NCBI GenBank assembly: GCA_942491975.1
Contig: CALOCY010000032.1
Coordinates: forward strand, 1 to 18,461
DNA: 18,461 nt
Source: CALOCY01 sp942491975
Lineage (GTDB): Bacteria; Bacteroidota; Bacteroidia; Bacteroidales; Prolixibacteraceae
Reading direction: 5' to 3'
The notes beneath the pieces were generated by a model. That model was not told where the DNA came from, ran no database searches, and saw nothing but the letters and a program-made list of their open reading frames with translations. Shown one piece after another: positions 1-8,200 of the stretch; position 1 is the stretch's first letter; every line of letters starts with the position of its first letter. The translations under genes and the position numbers were made by a program.

Positions 1-785
1 AGTCACGGTGAGTCACGGTGAGTCACGGTGAGAGTCACGGTGAGTCACGGTGAGTCACGGTGAGTCACGGTGAGTCACGGTGAGTCACGGAGTCACGGTG
101 AGTCACGGTGAGTCACGGTGAGTCACGGAGTCACGGTGAGTCACGGTGAGTCACGGTGAGTCACGGAGTCACGGTGAGTCACGGTGAGTCACGGTGAGTC
201 ACGGAGTCACGGTGAGTCACGGTGAGTCACGGTGAGTCACGGTGAGTCACGGTGAGTCACGGTGAGTCACGGAGTCACGGTGAGTCACGGTGAGTCACGG
301 TGAGTCACGGAGTCACGGTGAGTCACGGTGAGTCACGGTGAGTCACGGAGTCACGGTGAGTCACGGTGAGTCACGGTGAGTCACGGTGAGTCACGGTGAG
401 TCACGGAGTCACGGTGAGTCACGGTGAGTCACGGTGAGTCACGGTGAGTCACGGTGAGTCACGGTGAGTCACGGTGAGTCACGGTGAGTCACGGTGAGTC
501 ACGGTGAGTCACGGTGAGTCACGGTGAGTCACGGTGAGGTGAGTCACGGTGAGTCACGGTGAGTCACGGTGAGTCACGGTGAGTCACGGTGAGTCACGGT
601 GAGTCACGGTGAGTCACGAGTGAGTCACGGTGAGTCACGAGTCACGGTGAGTCACGGTGAGTCACGGTGAGTCACGGTGAGTCACGGAGTGAGTCACGGT
701 GAGTCACGGTGAGTCACGGAGTCACGGTGAGTCACGGTGAGTCACGGTGAGTCACGGTGAGTCATGAGTCACGGTGAGTCACGGT
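1..785. repeat. 10-bp satellite (AGTCACGGTG)n with 8-bp variant units
   Basis: The stretch is built almost wholly of the 10-mer AGTCACGGTG, roughly 80 units, interrupted by shortened 8-mers (AGTCACGG). The short units are not random. Between 91 and 406 they delimit blocks of 38, 38, 38, 68, 38, 38 and 58 bp, that is n x 10 + 8, so a 38-bp higher-order unit (three 10-mers plus one 8-mer) has itself been amplified. From about 407 to 535 the array is pure 10-mers. Decayed units appear near 536, 619-641 and 764. Each 10-mer junction contains TGAGTCA. The array starts at the window edge, so its true length is unknown. It has no coding potential. Confidence 0.97.
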
Positions 786-829
786 GTTTTATATCAAGCT
801 TAGAGTGAATCTGAGACAAAACCCAAACC

Positions 830-1272
830 AACATACATATTTAGATAGTTGTTGTTAGTGATATGTGACGTAGATCTGATTCAATGGATTATGGCCCGAG
901 GGGTGGGTTTACCTTGGGCACAGGGATCACTTTGGCCTATTTCCACAGGGATGGGAAGTGCCAGGGTTGAGTGAGATATTAAATATACAGCAAATAGGTT
1001 CAACCTACAAAACAGAAAAAGTATTGTAAAAACCAGTAAGAAATGCTGTCAGAGCCTGGTGATTTATGTATATTAAATTAATGACATCAAGTTTACGTTC
1101 AATGCTGAGTCGTTCAATAACAGGATCATCAGGCAAACTATCATTATCAGGTAGGTTACAGAAATTATCAAAATGAATTTGAGATTTGCTAAAATTGTGA
1201 GGAAGAGACATCAGACCATCCCTAATAGCTAGTACTTCTAGTAATGACATCGCAGTACAGAATTCATTTTCA
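830..1272 (-). pseudogene. LINE reverse transcriptase N-terminal fragment (linker plus finger region), decayed
   Basis: Reading the minus strand from 1272 downward gives an open stretch (to about 1005) with the pattern of the linker before a LINE RT: SIERKLDVINLIYIN, then after one stop VEPICCIFNISLNPGT. A one-base deletion shifts the frame, and the text continues FPSLWK, stop, AKVIPVPKVNPP, SDLRHISLT. This matches the conserved non-LTR RT entry motif (fP..WK.a.ViPvPK...p....lRpIsLt). At least two in-frame stops and one frameshift make it a pseudogene. It is cut abruptly at 1272 by the 28-bp LTR array and fades out near 830 before the satellite. Because it is the N-terminal side of RT, it is not the continuation of the LINE at 11054-12490. 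The clade is not assigned. Confidence 0.72.
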
Positions 1273-1456
1273 GAGCCGATAGGGAGCCGGCTCTTGCTGG
1301 GAGCCGATAGGGAGCCGGCTCTTGCTGGGAGCCGATAGGGAGCCGGCTCTTGCTGGGAGCCGATAGGGAGCCGGCTCTTGCTGGGAGCCGATAGGGAGCC
1401 GGCTCTTGCTGGGAGCCGATAGGGAGCCGGCTCTTGCTGGGAGCCGATAGGGAGCC
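1273..1456. repeat. 28-bp tandem array in left LTR
   Basis: Six complete units start at 1273, 1301, 1329, 1357, 1385 and 1413, plus a partial seventh at 1441 that runs into unique LTR sequence. Each unit contains the perfect 10-bp palindrome GAGCCGGCTC followed by TTGCTGG. The units here are identical to one another, unlike the degenerate outer units of the right copy. Confidence 0.95.
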
Positions 1457-1846
1457 GCTGGAAATCGCCAGAATTCTCCTCCAGATAACCAGGAATCTTC
1501 GAAAACTCCTCCAGAAACTGATCGAGATATGTCAGGAAATCGCCACAGCGTCAGAAATCTCCAAAACACTCCTCCAGAGCGTCAGCAACAGTCAGGAATT
1601 TTCCGGACCTACAATTACGCTCTGCACAAGGCACAGTTATGCAGAAAATAGCTAAAATCCCCGCCGAAACTAGAAATTCAGCCAGTGGGCCCTTCTAAAG
1701 CTATATATCTGCCGAATTACGACATCGAACAAATAAAAATACACTTTCAAACCATTCTACCGTCGAGTTGCAGCTCTACAAACCTTCTAATTCCAGCTTA
1801 CACGATTATTTCTCTTCTTTCATCCGCTCGGTTCGACTGCCTGCTG
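1273..1846 (-). repeat. 3' LTR (left copy), incomplete
   Basis: This is the downstream LTR in element orientation. 1441-1846 matches 10648-11053 with a single T/C difference and no indel. It consists of a unique block (1457-1846) followed, in element orientation, by the 28-bp array (1273-1456), where it stops against LINE sequence. The right copy carries further T- and G-rich sequence beyond its array, so this copy may be truncated at 1272. Its element-upstream border is uncertain. Sequence to about 1888 may still be LTR, because the right copy breaks at 11053 at a junction with foreign DNA. Confidence 0.8.
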
Positions 1847-2227
1847 CCAACTAACTGCTTACTAAGCTGCTGCTTACTGCACGCGTTGTTTTCTTTCCCA
1901 GGTGTTCTAGAAACCGCGGCCGTCAAGCTGGCAACGCCTGACTGTCACATGCTTATTTCGTTTCCCAGGCCTTCCAGACTATTCTACAGCTGGCACTTTG
2001 TTTCTCATAACAAGCATAGGCTTTACTACTTACTGAATTACTGTAACTACGGTACCAGCTGCCAAATAAACAAATCGCAGCTTTACGCGCCTCGCTTGAA
2101 ATATTCAACAAAAGCAAAAAAATAGCTACGGGGAGCTTAATAATGAGATAAATTACTTACGAGGTCCATTAAATAAGCAAGTTACATGCTCGTAAATAAG
2201 TAAACAAAAAAAAGGAAACGCCTATGA
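1847..2227 (-). other. Element 3' internal region between pol stop and LTR block; candidate polypurine tract
   Basis: These 381 bp lie between the gag-pol stop and the shared LTR block. I translated the minus strand and saw no GPY/F, chromodomain or envelope-like coding. The only purine run on the minus strand fit to prime plus-strand synthesis is GGGAAAGAAAA (1899 down to 1889), which would put the LTR start near 1880 and make the right copy about 30 bp short. This is inference from position and composition only. A second weaker run (GGGAAACGAAAT) lies near 1962-1973. The plus-strand reading frame across here has no family resemblance. Confidence 0.4.
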
Positions 2228-5200
2228 TTAAGACTGGCACCGTTGCCACTTGGGTGACACTCCGATACGCCTTCGTGGGTACAGGTACCATACCCATTCT
2301 CCAACTGTAAATCCCAATGGTCTTACCTTGACATCGTACCGTTCCTTGCGTCTTTCAGCAGCAACACCGAGATGCTGATGAACGCGATTGTACACGTCTC
2401 GCATCATTATCTGCCTACTAGCAACGAACTCTTCAATACTCACATACCTCGACTCGTCTTCTTCTTCTGGACAGCCAAAGACAATATCAACAGGTGCACG
2501 GTTTTCCTTACCGTATGTCAGGAGATTAGGTGTGTAACCTGTTGCTTCGTGCACAGAAGCTCTGTATGCAGCTGCAGCAACTGGCACTCGTTCACACCAA
2601 TCACGCTGGTCATCCCTGACTATCTTGGCCAGGATTGTATTCAAACTCCGATGGTATCGTTCCACCATTCCATTAGTGCTGGCACGATATGGACTCGTCC
2701 TGATTTTCTGGATCTCCATCCATCTACACAGCTCAGACATCAAAATCGATTCAAATTCCGGACCTTGGTCCGACAACAATCGAAGTGGAAAGCCTCTGTA
2801 CACAAACACACGATTAAACAACACTCTAGCTACAGTTACTGCTGTGTGGTTTGATATCGCCAAGGCATCAGCCCACTTGGTGAAATGATCCATCACAGTA
2901 AGTAAGTAAACATTGCCATGACGACTTCGGGGATGTGGACCGGTTATGTCGATTGACACAAGTTCCCACACATCTCCTGCCGGAAATGGTTTCAGCGGCG
3001 AAATCTTCGGCGCTTTTCCACGGTGATACTGTGCACACGGACTGCATTGCTTCAGGAACTGCTTCACGTCAGACGTCCAACCAGGCCAGTATGCACGGAA
3101 CTGGAGCTGTTGCATCGTTCTCGTCCGTCCCATATGACCTCCGGTCATGCCTCCATGAACAGCCTTAAACACCTGTCTTCGCAGTTTATACGGCACAATC
3201 ACCTGCAAAACACTTGGTCTACAATCAAGAAATTCAAATCGCCTAAACAAAACTCCGTTACGTACCTCTAATCTGTCCCACTGCTGCCATAATGCCTTGG
3301 CAGTAGCACTCCACGCTGCCACTTCATCCCAGCCAGGTTTGTCTTTGATCGCCTTCTTCTCCTGTAACACCTCACGAATGTCTGGATCATTTTTCTGTTC
3401 ATCAGCCAGTACCTCCAATGACATATCGCCAATTAGGTCAGGTTCATCCGGCACTGCACTGTTCTTCACCACTGCCGCTACAGGCACATCCGATAACTCC
3501 TGATACTCCACAGTATCACTCTCGCAATCCGTCTCCCATGACGACGAAACATCGGGGACTTCTACCCCGTCTACATTTGTCATCACCTCTTCGTCAGTAA
3601 TTCGGGAAGTTTCAGACTCAACAGCTTGGCGGGCCTTCGGACCAGGAATCTCAACTGCATCCATTTCCTCCGCTGCTGCTCCAGAGTCTCCGTCTCCTAA
3701 ATTACAATTCACAACAACATCACAAAATTCACAAACACTACTTACTCCAACATCAATACTCACCTCTCCATTCACACCTGTAGCCTCCAATTCGTTTACC
3801 ACAGCCTTCGGGCTTGACTCCAGGAAACCACGCGTGCTGCTCACAGTACATTGTCTGTGCTCCGCTGCAGGCGTGACTCCGAATCCATCACCGTCCGGAT
3901 TTACTGCAGTCTCCACGTCTCCTTCAGTTACCACTGTAACTGACTCCGTAACGTTCTCCTTACCGTTCTGCACTGCCTCCAATACCACTGTCTCCGAGGA
4001 GAACAGAATAGCAACTCCAGCTAATTCTTCTCCATCTCCGCTGCTTCCTTTGGCTACACCTGCAGGTACTTCCGTCTCGCCAGCATCTTGAGGGATCTCA
4101 CATAACGAATCACAGTGAAGACGGGTTTCCATCGGCAACTCTGTGCCAGTACTCCGTTTCACCGTGCAGACGTTCTCCGCCCTCCCACTGACTTTCTCCG
4201 GATCCTGCGTAGCCCTACAACGACAGAAACAGTCTCTACCCTGACAGCGCAAACGTGACAAGGCGTCTGCATTTGAATGTAGGCGTCCTTTACGGTGGAC
4301 GACTTCAAAATCAAACTCCTCCATATAACCGATCCACCTGGCTTGCTGACCGATAGGTTCAGGTATCTTACGAAGCCATTGGAGTGCTGAATGGTCCGTC
4401 CTGACAACAAATTTACGCCCTAGTAAATAATGTCTGAAGTACTTCATATAATAGTACACAGCTAACAACTCCTTCCTCGTAACACAGTAATTGTGCTCTG
4501 GTTTAGATAACTTCCTGCTTGCGTATGCAATTGGCTTCTCAACACCATCTTGCACCTGGCTAAGCACAGCACCAATTGCACAATTCGACGCGTCTGTGTC
4601 CAAAATCAGCGGACTATGTGAGTCAGGCATCGCCAGCAGAGGTGCTGATGTCAACAGACTCTTTAGATTGTCGAAGGCGGCTTGACAAGCAGGACTCCAC
4701 TCGAACGCTCGACCTTTCTCTATCAGCGCATTTAACGGTGCTGCTATCTTGCCAAAGTCCTTCACAAATCTCCTATAATAACTGCATAAACCGATAAATC
4801 CACGAAGCTCTGTCACATTCGTCGGTTCAGGCCATTCAACCACATCACGCACTTTCTCCGGGTCGACACTGATATGTCCAGCAGAGATGACATGTCCCAG
4901 GAACCGGACCGATCTCTGCAACAAATTACACTTACAAGTCTTGAGTTTCAGGCCTGCCTGTTTCAGCCTCTCTAGTACTAACCTTAGCCTGTCAAATTGA
5001 ACCTCCAAATTTGGCGCGAAGACCACCACATCGTCCAAGTACGCTAAACAGGCTTCAAATGTCAGACCTGACATCACTATGGCCATCAATCTCTGGTAGC
5101 TCGCTCCGGCGTTACACAATCCGAATGGCATATATTTAAACTGGTAGCTCCCTTCACTGCAGATAAACGCCGTAGCATCAGATGACTTGGGGTCCATCGG

Positions 5201-8200
5201 TAACTGGTGATATGCCGAACGTACGTCGAAGGTACTGAACCAGCTCGCCCCGGACATCGCGTCCAGACATACATCTGTCCTCGGCAGAGGGTAGGCGTCC
5301 TTCCGCGTCAGAGTATTTAACTGTCTGTAGTCAATACAGCACCTTAGTGAGCCGTCCTTCTTCTTCACCAATACGATGTTAGACGCCCACGGACTTCTTG
5401 CCGGTTCAATAACGCCTTGCTCCAACATACTGGTCACATGTTGTCTGATCGCCTCCTGGTGTGCAGGTGGGTGACGTCTAAGAGCTTGTCTCACCGGTCT
5501 GCTGTCTCCAGTATCAATGACATGAGTGACTATGTCAGTACGACCCAGGTCATTCTCTCCTCTCGAAAACACAGGACTGAATTCTGTTAACAGGTCCATC
5601 AGCTTCTGTCTGTCCTCCAAGCACACACTGCTATCCACTCGACTGACCATCTCTTCCAGCAGTGGTTCTCCCTTGACATCCTGCACAACAGTTGATGCAT
5701 TACTATCATCACAAATATCAACTGATTCCAAATTAGCAATTACAGTACCTGACTTCAATGACACTGGTTGCTGTGTCACATTGAGAACTCGAACAGGCAC
5801 ATCCTCGTCTTCATCAGGAAGTACAGTCCTGGAAACCTGTATTCCACATCGCAATGTGTTAATCTCCGTAGCCCAGTACTGCTTCTTTTCCGGTTTCAGC
5901 CGTCCAAGATCATTGTACACCACAGCCGTAGACAAGTCAACTTCAGATCTGGGTGGCACCGTATAATCTGACACCAATATAACTCGTCTGCACCAGTTAG
6001 ATTGCCTTCTGGAACACAGCTTATGCACATAATTATCCAACTGGACTTCACCTGTCTTAAAATTCCAGACAGCACCATGGTCACGAAGAAAATCAATGCC
6101 CAGCATGATTTCAGAAACATGGTTGGTCACCAAGCCGGTAATCTGGAACTTATGTTCTCCATAGCCAGCTTCCACAGCGACTTTACCATTGACACGAATT
6201 GTTGTACCATTAGCTGCCATCAATCTCTGCGTGCACGGCTCTATGTTGTTTCCAAATACAGTGAAGGAGGGCAATAGTGTAGCATCACTCCCTGTATCTA
6301 GCAAAACTCGTCTCAGCACGTTGTTTACATACAGCTGTAGGTATGTCTTTCTTTCAGGAACATCCTCTCCTGGACAACTGGTTCCACCATTCTGACCAAT
6401 GACAGGACCTTCTGCTCGACCAGCAGGTGGCACTGATGACTGAACACCTGGTGTAGACTGCCTCTTGGGTACAGGGCAGAACCGGGCAATGTGTCCAACT
6501 TCCCTGCAGTTGAAACAGATGACCTCTGTAGTATTCCGCTGACCTGATGAGTTAAACTGCTGCTGACGCTGAGGTTGAGTAGACTGGTTAGGCTGCTGTT
6601 TGTTGACATTAGACTCCGCAGGTTTATACTGGCTCCACTGCCTTTGTTGCTGAAGCGCCTGCAGACGTCCAAGTTCTTTACTCATTTCGTCCAACTTCTT
6701 CCTCATCTCCTCCTTCTCAGGGTCAAGTACAGGCTGTGCTGGTTGGTTACTGGAAGTCACCTTATGTTCCAGTTCAGCAACACGGCGAGCAAGTCCTTCC
6801 TCTCTCGGTCCTCTATAACGAGCACGGGGTCCATCGCGTGTCGGTGGACTGTCAACAGGAACTGGAACGTCAGCTGCCCTAGTCGCCACTTCAGGTTCGT
6901 TAGACTCACTGTCAGCATCGCTTCTAGCTTCGTACCTGAGAGCAAGCCGGAATGCTGCTTCCAAATCTCTAGGTTCCTTGTCTCTGACTTTCTCAGCCAT
7001 TTTCTTGTTTTTCAGAGCTTTCAGAAAATGCTCGATAGCCACTCGTTCTCCCATATTAGTCGTCACATCATTAGGATAGGCCTTCATCATCAAGCACTTG
7101 ATGTCTTGATATAGTTCTGCCAGAGTTTCACCAGGTCGACGACGCCGAGCACTGAGTTCTGCTTCAACTTTTTCCTGTTGATCAAGTGATCCATACAGCC
7201 TGCGCAGCTTCTCAATCAACTGTGAGTAAGTAAGGTCTTCAGATTTCCCGGAAGACCAGATCAATCGACCTGCATCTTCTATAAGTGAACACATCAGCTG
7301 ATCAGCTTTCTCCTGTTCACTCCATTTGTTTCGTCGAGCTGCTATCTCGAACTGATTCACAAAAGTCTCGACACACTGTCCAGCTCCTCTGAACTTGTTC
7401 GGCTTGATTTCTTTCTGGAATTTATTCCTCCTGCAGTCAGCAGACTCCTTAGATTTCTCTCGATTAGAACCGGAAATATGCTTCTTTCCATCTGAATCAT
7501 CAGCACTAGAGTCATCTCCATCTGAGTCTGTTGCATTATTTTTCTTGTGTTGCTTGTCGCCGTGAGGCTTTTCTCCTTTGTTCGAAAGTTTCTCCTTCTT
7601 GTGATCAGCTTTTCCGGCACGCCTCGGGTTTTTCTTACCCTTTTCGGAACTTGAATGATGACCACGATGCTTCCTGTCGTCATTGCTGGAACTGTCATCT
7701 GAATCATCCGGAGATGACGGAGACTCGTCACGATATCGAGAACTTTTACTGACAACAGGTGTTCGCTTACCAACTGATTTCTTGTCGGAATTCACCTTGT
7801 GCGTCTGCTCTCCAGTATATGACAGCTTATTAGTCTCCTTTCTCCGTGTTGTCTTTGCATCACAATCACCAGAGACACCTGCAGGCTTCTGCGATTTATT
7901 TCTCCATACAGCCTCCTGTTTATGTTCGCCAGCATCGGTATATTCTGCTCCAGTTTGCCTCTCCTCCTGAACAGCTCGTAATTCCTCAGCCTCGAATTCC
8001 ACTGGAAGTTCACCATGTTGACATCGACCGGAGTAATGAACAGCTACAGGAATATTTCTGTCAATGACTGGTTCATTGTTCCTACTCACAACAACACTCG
8101 GCACAACACACCGATTAATCATATCTCGATTGACTACTACAGCCTGAGGTGGGCATGCATGAGGGAGTACCCTACGCTTATCGATTCTATCGCCTTCCTG

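Noticed and set aside
1005..1272. Left-flank LINE as the continuation of the LINE at 11054-12490
   Set aside because: The left piece is the linker and entry of RT (PVPK, SDLRHISLT), while the right piece already covers RT motifs A to C and thumb. They cannot be joined into one element by removing the retroelement.
1270..1569. Minus-strand repetitive peptide (PIGSQQEPA-like) from the LTR array
   Set aside because: It is a by-product of the 28-bp array (28 bp shifts frame each unit) and is found in both LTRs. There is no sign of selection for coding.
1889..1901. Plus-strand 3' splice site (TTTTCTTTCCCAG)
   Set aside because: It looks like a good acceptor, but no exon or donor on the plus strand supports it. 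The same bases are better read as a minus-strand polypurine tract.
1685..2125. Plus-strand open frame of 146 codons
   Set aside because: It lies across the LTR block and the element's 3' internal region, its first part is duplicated in the other LTR, and it has no family resemblance.
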